DNA from: JAAYCI01 sp047972265 | Lineage (GTDB): Bacteria > Bacillota > Clostridia > Oscillospirales > Ruminococcaceae | Assembly (NCBI GenBank): GCA_047972265.1 | Contig: JBKEAM010000016.1 | Span: forward strand, 1 to 26,211 | Length of the DNA stretch: 26,211 bases | Direction: 5' to 3' | Part shown: positions 8,131 to 15,576 of the stretch, in pieces | Numbering within the stretch: position 1 is the stretch's first letter | Layout of the letters: each line of letters starts with the position of its first letter | Program-made: the position numbers and the translations under genes | The notes under the pieces: model-generated | Told to the model about the DNA's origin: nothing | The model's database searches: none | The model's input: only the letters and a program-made list of their open reading frames with translations

Positions 8131-9036
8131 TTAAATCCCTCCGCTGGCTTGTGCGCGGCGGCGCAGCAGCATTTCGTTATAGGCGTCTTCTGCCATGTAA
8201 GAGCTGCGCACAAGCGGGCCCGAAGCAACAAAAGAAAAGCCCATTTTTAAAGCGGCTTTTTTGTATTCGGCAAATACAGCGGGAGAAATATACTCTATAA
8301 CAGGGTGGTGCTGTTTAGAGGGGGCAAGGTATTGCCCCAGTGTTAAAACGTCGCACCCCGCACCTCTTAGGTCTTGCAGTGTGCCAAGCACCTGCTCTTT
8401 TGTCTCTCCCAGTCCCAGCATCATGCCCGATTTTGTTGTAATACCGGGGGAGTATACATGCACCCGCCGTAAAAGGGTTAAGGACCTTTGGTATATTGCC
8501 TGTGGCCGCACCTCGCTGTATAAGGCGGGCACGGTTTCTACATTATGGTTTAGTATATCGGGGTAGGCGCGCAGTACGGTTGCAAGTGCGGTTTCATCGC
8601 CCTTAAAATCGGGGATCAGCACCTCTACAACCGGGATGCTGTTGCATTGTGTGCGAATGGCCCTAATTACGTTTGCAAAATGGGTGGCTCCACCGTCGGG
8701 CAGGTCGTCTCGTGTTACCGATGTAATTACCACATGGCGCAGGCCCAGTATTTTTACAGCTTGCGCTATATTGCCCGGCTCGTTTATATCAATGGGGGTA
8801 GGGCAGCCCTTGGCTACCGTGCAAAATGTACACCGCCGGGTGCAGTTTTTACCCAGTATCATAAAGGTTGCGGTTTGTTTTTTAAAGCACTCGCCACAAT
8901 TTGGGCATTCGGCTTCTTCGCATACCGTATGCAAATTTAGGGTGCGCAGCAGGCGCATTACTTCCTCGTTTTGTTTGCCGGTATTGCTTTGTACTTTAAG
9001 CCATTGTGGTTTGCGGGCGGGCAGTTGGTTTTTCAT
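8131..9036 (-). CDS. lipA: Lipoyl synthase (radical SAM)
   Basis: Radical SAM enzyme of 301 residues that inserts two sulfurs into protein-bound octanoyl chains. The auxiliary cluster motif CX4CX5C is seen at C39, C44 and C50, with an extra C47 inside it; the SAM cluster CX3CX2C is at C65, C69 and C72. The C-terminal RSSY motif, whose Ser binds the auxiliary cluster, is present. Length is normal. The start at 9036 follows GGACGGAGGC. A promoter fits just upstream (TTGTCA, 18 bases, TATCCT). First gene of a two-gene unit with lplA, giving both synthesis and attachment of lipoate in one transcript. Confidence 0.95.
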   Translation of the reverse strand: MKNQLPARKPQWLKVQSNTGKQNEEVMRLLRTLNLHTVCEEAECPNCGECFKKQTATFMILGKNCTRRCTFCTVAKGCPTPIDINEPGNIAQAVKILGLRHVVITSVTRDDLPDGGATHFANVIRAIRTQCNSIPVVEVLIPDFKGDETALATVLRAYPDILNHNVETVPALYSEVRPQAIYQRSLTLLRRVHVYSPGITTKSGMMLGLGETKEQVLGTLQDLRGAGCDVLTLGQYLAPSKQHHPVIEYISPAVFAEYKKAALKMGFSFVASGPLVRSSYMAEDAYNEMLLRRRAQASGGI

Positions 9037-9068
9037 TGTATGCCTCCGTCCTGTGTTTTACTTTTTAG

Positions 9069-9098
9069 AGGATACCATAAAAAAACAAGGCATGACAA
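9069..9098 (-). promoter_or_regulatory. Promoter of lipA-lplA
   Basis: Read on the minus strand: TTGTCA (9093-9098), an 18-base spacer ending TGG, and TATCCT (9069-9074). The -35 is one mismatch from consensus and the -10 has an extended TG. Confidence 0.55.
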
Positions 9099-9181
9099 TA
9101 AAAAAGCAAACGCATTTTATCTGCTAAAAAATACAATACGGTAGCAGGTTTATTTTTGCAAAACGCTTGTAAAAAACAATA

Positions 9182-9210
9182 TTGTTTGAGAGAATACCAA
9201 TAGATAAAAT
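9182..9210 (+). promoter_or_regulatory. Possible promoter of acpS
   Basis: TTGTTT (9182-9187), 17 bases, TAAAAT (9205-9210). The -10 is good, the -35 poor. Position about 47 bases before the acpS start is sensible. Confidence 0.35.
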
Positions 9211-9256
9211 ACAGTGTTAGCCCCAAAGAATAATAAGCAGAATAAAGGTATTTAGT

Positions 9257-9634
9257 ATGATTTATGGAATAGGTGTAGATTGTACCCGCATAGAACGCAT
9301 AAAAAAAAGTATGCAGCGGGAGAGATTTTTAAATAAGGTATTTACGCATAAAGAAAAAGAATTGTTTGCCCAGCGCGGAGAAAAGCATGCTGCTGAGGGC
9401 GCGGCAGGCTGCTTTGCCGCAAAAGAAGCCTTTTTAAAATCTTTGGGCGTGGGGCTGGGCAGCTTCGACTTTTTGGACATTGCTGCCTTGCGTAAACAAA
9501 GCGGCGCGCCCTATTTTGAGCTATATGGCAAAGCAAAAGAATTTTGCGAGCAAAACCACCTTGCGGCCCATCTTTCCATCACGCACGATGGCGGCATGGC
9601 CATTGCCATGGTGGTAATGGAAAAAGACGGCTGA
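9257..9634 (+). CDS. acpS: Holo-[acyl-carrier-protein] synthase
   Basis: Cytoplasmic phosphopantetheinyl transferase of 125 residues that converts apo-ACP to holo-ACP for fatty acid synthesis. Key features are GIGVDCTRIERI with the Mg-binding D8 and FAAKEAFLKSLG with E57. The C-terminal strand reads LSITHDGGMAIAMVV, where other members have SxSH. Length is typical of the trimeric AcpS type. The start at 9257 has only a modest AAAGG nearby, but the conserved motif begins four residues in, so no other start is plausible. It is alone on its strand, between lipA and a shared terminator; the usual alr neighbour is absent. Confidence 0.93.
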   Translation: MIYGIGVDCTRIERIKKSMQRERFLNKVFTHKEKELFAQRGEKHAAEGAAGCFAAKEAFLKSLGVGLGSFDFLDIAALRKQSGAPYFELYGKAKEFCEQNHLAAHLSITHDGGMAIAMVVMEKDG

Positions 9635-9663
9635 TTATTGGCTGCATAATTAAAAGCACACTA

Positions 9664-9694
9664 AAAAAGCGCCGGGCGTTTGCCGGGCGCTTTT
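9664..9694. terminator. Bidirectional terminator between acpS and a minus-strand gene
   Basis: A GC-rich stem (AAAAGCGCC paired with GGCGCTTTT, with a further GGC/GCC pairing inside) with A and T tracts on both sides. It lies between converging genes. Confidence 0.8.
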
Positions 9695-9708
9695 GCTGTA
9701 TAGGGTTG

Positions 9709-10089
9709 TTAGCCAATGCGAGACAAAAAATCGCAGTGCAGGTAAACGTTTTGGATTTTTTTGGCTTCGTTGCCAAATTCGGTTTTAATGATGGGCCTTG
9801 TTTCCGATTCGGTTACATACCGCCTAAAAATAATGGCATCCTGCTCAATTTCCATTGTAGGAAGGTTTTGCGCAATTTGCAGGTTACGCTTTGGTATTTC
9901 GAGGTAATCATATAATATTTGTTGCAGTGAGTGATCGGCAAAGCAGCAAACAATGTCATCCGGCCCCGCGTGCATATCTATAATCGCGCGGGCTTCTTCA
10001 AAACCAATGGGCTCAATTTTAAAGGTTCCTTTTTCTAAAACACGCAACAAAGAATCATTGTCTAAAAAAAGCAAGGGGGAAGCGACCAT
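9709..10089 (-). CDS. Small uncharacterised protein (possible DUF1874/STIV_B116-like)
   Basis: A 126-residue soluble protein with no signal peptide or membrane helix. The start at 10089 is set by a perfect AGGAGG on the minus strand; an open frame extends to 10158 but that part holds the promoter. I do not recognise the protein with certainty. The order of short elements (GFEEARAII, then SLQQILYDYLEIP, then MEIEQDAIIFRRY) is reminiscent of the DUF1874/STIV_B116 fold, in which a helix rich in small residues is followed by a LLGI-x-x-P turn and a GD-x-A-x-VF strand. The similarity is by eye and weak. It has its own strong promoter 108 bases after murC, so it need not be a cell-wall protein. Confidence 0.72.
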   Translation of the reverse strand: MVASPLLFLDNDSLLRVLEKGTFKIEPIGFEEARAIIDMHAGPDDIVCCFADHSLQQILYDYLEIPKRNLQIAQNLPTMEIEQDAIIFRRYVTESETRPIIKTEFGNEAKKIQNVYLHCDFLSRIG

Positions 10090-10129
10090 ATAAAAAACCT
10101 CCTTTTTATAGTGTGTACCTGCTGTTTTT

Positions 10130-10158
10130 AGTATAGCATTGGGCTTAAAAACAGGCAA
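10130..10158 (-). promoter_or_regulatory. Promoter of the small unknown gene downstream of murC
   Basis: Minus strand: TTGCCT (10153-10158), a 17-base spacer ending TGC, TATACT (10130-10135). The extended -10 and exact spacing make this one of the better promoters in the window. It lies inside the murC-to-unknown gap. Confidence 0.65.
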
Positions 10159-10197
10159 ATAATCTATAAATAAGAGGTTTTAAGTTTGCGATAGTTT

Positions 10198-11571
10198 TTA
10201 TTTGGTATTCATCATCATGCGGGCGCATTTATAAATATCGCCACAGCCCAAGGTAATTACCAAATCGCCCTCTTTGGCGGTACGCATTACATAATCGGCA
10301 GTTTCTTCCTGCGTTTCAAACCAAACACTACCGGGTATTTTTACGGCTAAATCGCTGGTGCGAATGGTGTAGTCTTCGGCTTGTTCTCGCCCACCCATAA
10401 TAGCAGTCATCACAACATGGTCTGCAATGGGCAGCACATCCGCAAAATCCTGCAACAATAGCTGGGTACGGCTGTAGGTATAAGGCTGAAATACAGCCCA
10501 AACTTCTTTATAATCCAGTTCTTTTGCGGTAGAAAGTGTGGCTTTTAGCTCTGCCGGGTGGTGCGCATAATCGTCGGCAATGGTAATGCCTTTATTGGTG
10601 CCCAAAACTTCCATCCGGCGGCCTGCGCCGCCAAAAGCCAAAAGACCATCGGCACACTGCTGGTGAGAAGCGCCCAACCGGCGTGCGCCGCCATAAGCCG
10701 CCAATGCATTGTATACATTATGCCTGCCGGGGGCCAGCAACCGTACTTCGCCCTGCACAACACCGTCCCATTCAACATCAAAGGCCCACAAAGCGGGGCG
10801 GTACTCATGCGCGTTTACAGCACGCAGTTGGCAGTTTTCTTCAAACCCAAAAGAAATGCAGGGCAAAGAAAGCGGCGCAACTACCTCGCTGCAGCGTTCG
10901 TCATCTCCGTTATACAATACCGCCCCGGTAGCGGCGGCGCAAAACTGACGAAAAGCAAGCATCAAATGCTCCATATCGCCAAAAAATTCTAAATGGTCGT
11001 TATCTATATTTAGCAGCACGGCTGTTTCGGGTATCAGCTCTAAAAAAGTGTTATGGTATTCGCAGGCTTCCAGCACCATGGCATCGCCGTTGCCGCCCTT
11101 ACCATATCCGTTTATATAGGGCAGTTTGCCCCCAATAACAGCAGCGGGGTCCAGCCCGGCCATTTCCAGTATTTGGGTGGCCATGGCGGTGGTGGTGGTT
11201 TTACCGTGTGTGCCAGATACGCACAGCGGGCGCTTGTATAATGAAGCCACATAGGCCAGCATTACGCTGCGTTCTACAGCCGGTATGCCAAGCCGTTCTG
11301 CTTCGGCAAGCTCGGGGTTGTTAGAGGCAATAGCGGCAGAATACACCACAAGGTCTGCGCCATGTACATTTTCGGCTTGATGCCGCATAATTACATTTAC
11401 GCCAAGGCTGCGCTCGTAACCAATAATATCGGTTTCGTTTACATCACTGCCGCTTATTTTATGGCCGCGCGGCAATAAAATTTGTACCAGGGGATAGGTC
11501 CCGCTTCCGCCTACACCTACAAAATGTATTTTTTGGGGTGATTGTAACAGTTCCTGCAAATTTGGCCGCAT
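10198..11571 (-). CDS. murC: UDP-N-acetylmuramate--L-alanine ligase
   Basis: Cytoplasmic Mur ligase of 457 residues that adds L-Ala to UDP-MurNAc, the first step of the stem peptide. The three-domain plan is visible: an N-terminal Rossmann motif GVGGSG (19-24), the ATP loop GTHGKTTTTAM (120-130), the central motif LEACEYHNTFL, and the C-terminal YAHHPAELKATL and FQPYTYSRTQLL segments. Most MurC proteins read GIGGIGMSG at the first motif; here it is GVGGSGTYP, a divergence seen without loss of the glycines. The start follows AGAAGGAAC on the minus strand. It sits away from other mur genes, under its own promoter, divergent from the pirin gene. Confidence 0.94.
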   Translation of the reverse strand: MRPNLQELLQSPQKIHFVGVGGSGTYPLVQILLPRGHKISGSDVNETDIIGYERSLGVNVIMRHQAENVHGADLVVYSAAIASNNPELAEAERLGIPAVERSVMLAYVASLYKRPLCVSGTHGKTTTTAMATQILEMAGLDPAAVIGGKLPYINGYGKGGNGDAMVLEACEYHNTFLELIPETAVLLNIDNDHLEFFGDMEHLMLAFRQFCAAATGAVLYNGDDERCSEVVAPLSLPCISFGFEENCQLRAVNAHEYRPALWAFDVEWDGVVQGEVRLLAPGRHNVYNALAAYGGARRLGASHQQCADGLLAFGGAGRRMEVLGTNKGITIADDYAHHPAELKATLSTAKELDYKEVWAVFQPYTYSRTQLLLQDFADVLPIADHVVMTAIMGGREQAEDYTIRTSDLAVKIPGSVWFETQEETADYVMRTAKEGDLVITLGCGDIYKCARMMMNTK

Positions 11572-11635
11572 TTGGCAGTTCCTTCTTTCCGCAATTTGCC
11601 CTAAACCTGCAATTTGGTTTGTTTAGGCGCATATT

Positions 11636-11664
11636 AGTATACCACATTAGCTGCATATCTTAAA
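11636..11664 (-). promoter_or_regulatory. Promoter of murC
   Basis: Minus strand: TTTAAG (11659-11664), 17 bases ending TGG, TATACT (11636-11641). Weak -35 but an extended -10, about 65 bases before the start codon. Confidence 0.5.
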
Positions 11665-11758
11665 GCAGAATATAGAGAATGCTTGTGTTTTGCAAAAATG
11701 GATTTTATAGTGGTATTTATAAGATGATTTTTTACGCCTGTACTTCATGCAAAGGCAA

Positions 11759-11767
11759 TGCTATACT
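11759..11767 (+). promoter_or_regulatory. Extended -10 element of the pirin gene
   Basis: TGC plus TATACT at 11762-11767. No good -35 is seen at 17 bases. The start codon lies 63 bases downstream. Confidence 0.4.
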
Positions 11768-11830
11768 TGTATTACAGCAATATTACAAGCGTATTTACAC
11801 TGTACACACAGCAAAAGGGAGAAAGATACT

Positions 11831-12676
11831 ATGGAGCGCAAAATTAAAAAATTGGTTATGGGCAGCCGTGCAATAGACGGGGCAGGGGTACATTTGGTTA
11901 GGGTATTGGGGCATGATACCACCCAGGAGTACGACCCGTTTTTGATGCTGGATTCTTTCGATTCTGAAAATCCGGCGGACTATGTCAAAGGCTTTCCCAC
12001 CCATCCCCATAGGGGCATAGAAACCGTCACCTACCTGATAGAGGGGCAGATAGACCACGAGGACAGCCTTGGCAATCAAGGCTCTATTTTATCGGGGCAA
12101 AGCCAGTGGATGACTGCTGCCAGCGGAATTATGCACCAAGAAATGCCCCAACCCTCACCCAAAATGCTGGGGTTGCAACTTTGGCTAAACATGCCCGCGG
12201 CAGAAAAAATGGCAGAACCCCGCTACCTAACCATTATACAAGAAATGATAGGTATAAAAGAAACCGAATCGGCTGTGATTAGAGTGGTTGCAGGCGAATA
12301 TGACGGAGCCAAAGGCGTGCAGCCCCATCATATCCAGGCTTCTTTTTTTGATGTGGATTTGCAGGCGGGCAAAACCATTAGCATGCCAACAAAAACAGAA
12401 GAAACTGTATTTGTGTTTTTGATTAAGGGCGATGGCGTAATTGACGGCCAGCATATTGCAGAAAAAACAGCGGTATTGTTTACCGAGGGAGATAGCATTA
12501 CTGTGAAGGCTCCTCAAAACGAAAATTGCCGTTTTATTTTTTGTAGTGCCAAACCGTTGGGCGAGCCCATTGCGTGGGGCGGCCCCATTGTAATGAACAC
12601 CAGGCAAGAGTTGCAGCGGGCCTTTGAAGATTTAAACAACGGTACTTTTATAAAAAGCAGCGCGGCAGGGATATAA
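11831..12676 (+). CDS. Pirin family protein
   Basis: Bicupin of 281 residues. The N-terminal cupin has the pirin metal site: HPHRGIE supplies H58 and H60, and MHQE supplies H102 and E104, the same spacing as in characterised pirins. The second cupin (about 165-270) lacks such ligands, which is usual. Roles in this family vary (quercetinase activity, redox-responsive binding of transcription or metabolic proteins), so the function here is unknown. The open frame extends upstream to 11747, but ATG 11831 has AAAGGGAG at good spacing and begins the conserved domain. It is monocistronic between an extended -10 and a strong terminator. Confidence 0.9.
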   Translation: MERKIKKLVMGSRAIDGAGVHLVRVLGHDTTQEYDPFLMLDSFDSENPADYVKGFPTHPHRGIETVTYLIEGQIDHEDSLGNQGSILSGQSQWMTAASGIMHQEMPQPSPKMLGLQLWLNMPAAEKMAEPRYLTIIQEMIGIKETESAVIRVVAGEYDGAKGVQPHHIQASFFDVDLQAGKTISMPTKTEETVFVFLIKGDGVIDGQHIAEKTAVLFTEGDSITVKAPQNENCRFIFCSAKPLGEPIAWGGPIVMNTRQELQRAFEDLNNGTFIKSSAAGI

Positions 12677-12690
12677 AACACATACGAATG

Positions 12691-12724
12691 TATCCCCGGC
12701 AGAAACTTCTGCCGGGGATATTTT
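12691..12724 (+). terminator. Intrinsic terminator after the pirin gene
   Basis: A perfect 13-bp stem (12691-12703 with 12708-12720), four-base loop, then TTTT. Confidence 0.92.
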
Positions 12725-12874
12725 ATATTTGCCTATTAAATATGTATATATTTCTATACAGCTATAAAGGTATAAGGTCCACTTAGCCGAAATACAAAAA
12801 TAGATTGCACCACTTTTTTGTAAGCTATGTAGAGAAACAGCAAACTTTTTTAGTAAATTATTTGCAAAAGGGGC

Positions 12875-12903
12875 TTGTGTCTTTTTTGAAGGCATGATAT
12901 AGT
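12875..12903 (+). promoter_or_regulatory. Promoter of the ACT-hom-thrB-lysC operon
   Basis: TTGTGT (12875-12880), 17 bases ending TGA, TATAGT (12898-12903), about 30 bases before the transcript reaches GAGGTGA and the first ATG. No T-box or riboswitch fits in the short leader. Confidence 0.55.
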
Positions 12904-12941
12904 ACTTTAAGTAAAAACATGTGTTCTTGTGAGGTGAACAA

Positions 12942-13370
12942 ATGTCAAAGAAACAATTTCTGCTGGTAGAGGCAAGTATATTGCCCGATGTCTATCTTCG
13001 TGTACTGCGCGCCAAAGAAATGCTGGCGGCAGGTCAGGCGCGTAACGTCTCTCAGGCAGCCAAAATGGCAGACGTAAGCAGAAGCGCATTTTATAAGTAT
13101 AAAGATAGTGTATTTCGCTCTGATACTGCACGTGAAACGGTAACAATTACAGCAAAATTGCTGGACGAAACCGGAGCACTGCAGTCTTTGCTTTCTTCTT
13201 TGTCGGCTGCCGGGGCAGATGTGGTTACCATTAACCAAAGCATACCCGAAAACGGCACGGCTTCGGTGGCGGTAACCCTGCGCACAGGTGCGCTTACCCT
13301 GCCCGAAGACGAACTGGTGGCAAATTTAGCAGAGCAGCGCACGGTGGTGTCTGTTAGCGTTACTAAATAA
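12942..13370 (+). CDS. ACT domain-containing protein (UPF0735/PheB-like)
   Basis: A soluble 142-residue protein. Residues about 25-60 look like a small helix-turn-helix (VSQAAKMADVSRSAFYKYKDSVF), and residues about 68-142 form one ACT domain (TITAKLLDETGALQSLLSSL, then VVTINQSIP). This matches the UPF0735 family, which includes Bacillus PheB, found beside threonine biosynthesis genes in many Firmicutes; its exact role is not established. The ACT domain suggests it senses an amino acid, and the HTH-like part suggests DNA or protein contact. It is first in the operon, 10 bases before hom, so it is well placed to regulate threonine synthesis. The start has a good GAGGTGA site. Confidence 0.92.
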   Translation: MSKKQFLLVEASILPDVYLRVLRAKEMLAAGQARNVSQAAKMADVSRSAFYKYKDSVFRSDTARETVTITAKLLDETGALQSLLSSLSAAGADVVTINQSIPENGTASVAVTLRTGALTLPEDELVANLAEQRTVVSVSVTK

Positions 13371-13380
13371 GGAGAATATC

Positions 13381-14589
13381 ATGGCAAAATTGGCAATTTT
13401 AGGGTTTGGTACGGTAGGCAGCGGCGTACAAGAGGTGTTGCAGCGCAATGCCGGGGGTATTGCCCGGCGTTTGGGGCAGCCATTGGAAGTAAAATACATT
13501 TGTGATATTCGGGATTTTTCTGCCCGGCCGGATGCCGAATTATTTGTAAATAATATCGAGACTATTTTGCAAGACCCCGAAGTGAAGGTAGTGGTAGAAA
13601 CCATTGGCGGTTTAAAGCCTGCCTACGATTTTGTACTTCGTTCTTTAAAAAGCGGGCGCCATGTGGTTACCAGCAACAAAGAGCTGGTTGCCACACATGG
13701 GGCAGAGCTGCTTGCAACCGCCAAAGCAAACAATGTTTGCTTTTTGTTTGAGGCAAGTGTTGGCGGCGGCACCCCCATCATCAACCCTATGCACCAAAGT
13801 CTTGCGGCAAACCGCATTAGCTCTATAAAAGGCATTGTAAACGGTACCACAAACTTTATGCTTACCCGCATGCAGCACGACGGGCTTACTTTTGATGCTG
13901 CCTTAAAAGAAGCACAAGATTTGGGCTATGCCGAAACAATTAACCCCTCGTCGGACGTAGACGGCATTGACGCCGGACGTAAAATTGCTATTTTGTCTGC
14001 ACTTGCTTTTGGCAATCATGTGTTTGCGCAAAACGTACCCATGCGTGGCATACGCGAGGTTACCCCGCAGGATATGGAGGCCGCAGCAAGCCTGCAAAGG
14101 GCGGTAAAATTAATTGCGTGGGCCAATCTGCTAGAGGATGGAAATATCAGCTGCGGTGTAGAGCCCATGATGGTGGCAAAAACCAACCAGTTGGCTGGTG
14201 TAGAGGATGTTTTTAACGCCATACAGGTAGAGGGCGATATGCTGGGTGACGTTGTGTTTTATGGCAAGGGGGCAGGTAAACTGCCCACAGCCAGTGCAGT
14301 TGTGGCAGACGCCATTGACGCCTTAAAAGAGGGCGTAAGCATACACGACAGCCTGTTTTGGCAGCCTGCGCAGCCCATAGAGGGGCTGTATAAAGACCCG
14401 GTAAAGCATAGCTATTACCTGCGTGCGGCAGATGAAACCGGCTATGCGGCTTTGCTTGCATTGGATGGCGCAGTGGCAGTGCCCGGCGTGCCCGCTGTGG
14501 TGGTAAAGGGCCAAACGGCAGAGCAAATAGAGCAATACCGCGGCCAGCTTGGGCAGCAGGTAGCGGCTGTTATGCGCTTGCTGGATTGA
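13381..14589 (+). CDS. hom: Homoserine dehydrogenase
   Basis: Reduces aspartate semialdehyde to homoserine with NAD(P)H. The nucleotide fold starts with GFGTVGSGV; SNKELVATHG and VNGTTNFMLTRM follow, then DVDGIDAGRKIAIL, all in family order. The protein has 402 residues. Typical Firmicute enzymes carry a C-terminal ACT domain of 80-90 residues after the catalytic part; here only about 60 remain from residue 341 (KHSYYLRAADETGYAALLAL), and the second half does not look like ACT. Threonine feedback may therefore be weak or supplied by the stand-alone ACT protein encoded just upstream. Ribosome site AAGGAGA, 10 bases after the preceding stop. Confidence 0.94.
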   Translation: MAKLAILGFGTVGSGVQEVLQRNAGGIARRLGQPLEVKYICDIRDFSARPDAELFVNNIETILQDPEVKVVVETIGGLKPAYDFVLRSLKSGRHVVTSNKELVATHGAELLATAKANNVCFLFEASVGGGTPIINPMHQSLAANRISSIKGIVNGTTNFMLTRMQHDGLTFDAALKEAQDLGYAETINPSSDVDGIDAGRKIAILSALAFGNHVFAQNVPMRGIREVTPQDMEAAASLQRAVKLIAWANLLEDGNISCGVEPMMVAKTNQLAGVEDVFNAIQVEGDMLGDVVFYGKGAGKLPTASAVVADAIDALKEGVSIHDSLFWQPAQPIEGLYKDPVKHSYYLRAADETGYAALLALDGAVAVPGVPAVVVKGQTAEQIEQYRGQLGQQVAAVMRLLD

Positions 14590-14656
14590 TTACGAATTAA
14601 AACAGGGGATAGCACTGTATATATAAATAGGCAACCCTAAAGAAAAGAGGGAGAAG

Positions 14657-15574
14657 ATGCAGGAGTGCATCTATGTCCCGGCTACCAGCGCTAACGTGGG
14701 GCCGGGGTTTGATAGTATTGGTCTTGCGCTGGATTTTGGCAATACGGTGTGGATAGAAGAAGCAGAAGGCTTCCATATTTCTTCTGCCGACGAAACAATG
14801 GTGCCGACGGGAGAAGATAACCTTGTTTATCGCAGCGCGGCTCATTTGTACAAGCTGTGCGCCAAGCCGTTTAAGGGCTTATCCATCCGGCAGCTAAATC
14901 CAATTCCTATGGCACGCGGCATGGGCTCTTCATCGGCCTGCATTGTGGCGGGTCTGGTGGGGGCAAACAAGTTAATGGGCAGCCCCTGCTCCGAGCAAGA
15001 ACTGTTGAATGTGGCGGCAGATATTGAGGGACACCCCGATAATGTGGCACCGGCACTGCTGGGGGGGGTTGTGGCCAGCGCCATAGAGGATGGCACGGTG
15101 TACAGCGTTAAAAAAAATATTTCGTCCGATATTTTGTTCGCCGCTTTTGTGCCCGATTTTGAGCTTTCTACCGAAAAGGCGCGCGCAGTATTGCCAAAGC
15201 AAATATCTCATAAAGAGGCAGTGTTTAATATTTCACGGGCGGCCCTTTGCCAAGAGGCAATGTGCAATGGCAGGCTGGATTTACTGCGGGTGGCGGTAAA
15301 CGACCGCCTGCACCAGCCCTATCGTCTGCCCTTAATAGAGGGCGGCGAGGATATTTTTGATATTGCGCATGATTGCGGCGCCATTGGCGTGTTTTTAAGC
15401 GGGGCGGGTCCAACCATTTTGGCAGTAGTGCCCCGGCATGACGTACAGTTTTGGCAAAAGGCAGAAAACACCCTGCAACAGGCCAAACAAAATGGAAAAC
15501 CGGCGGGACATTTTGACTTGCGGCGTTTACTGCCGGATAATCAGGGCGCCCGTATATTGGCAAAGGAGGAATAG
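14657..15574 (+). CDS. thrB: Homoserine kinase
   Basis: GHMP-superfamily kinase of 305 residues that phosphorylates homoserine for threonine synthase. The start VPATSANVGPGFDSIGLAL is diagnostic. The ATP loop PMARGMGSSSACIVAGLVGAN spans about 84-104, and the C-terminal GVFLSGAGPTILAVV completes the fold. The start at 14657 follows a purine-rich GAGGGAG. A 67-base gap separates it from hom, and its stop lies two bases before lysC, whose ribosome site is inside the end of thrB. The thrC needed to finish threonine is not in this window. Confidence 0.95.
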   Translation: MQECIYVPATSANVGPGFDSIGLALDFGNTVWIEEAEGFHISSADETMVPTGEDNLVYRSAAHLYKLCAKPFKGLSIRQLNPIPMARGMGSSSACIVAGLVGANKLMGSPCSEQELLNVAADIEGHPDNVAPALLGGVVASAIEDGTVYSVKKNISSDILFAAFVPDFELSTEKARAVLPKQISHKEAVFNISRAALCQEAMCNGRLDLLRVAVNDRLHQPYRLPLIEGGEDIFDIAHDCGAIGVFLSGAGPTILAVVPRHDVQFWQKAENTLQQAKQNGKPAGHFDLRRLLPDNQGARILAKEE

Positions 15575-15576
15575 GC

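Noticed and set aside
8636..9127. 163-codon plus-strand frame opposite lipA
   Set aside because: It lies antisense to the highly conserved radical SAM gene, has no ribosome site, and its composition (many Cys, Arg and His) is that of a reverse-frame shadow.
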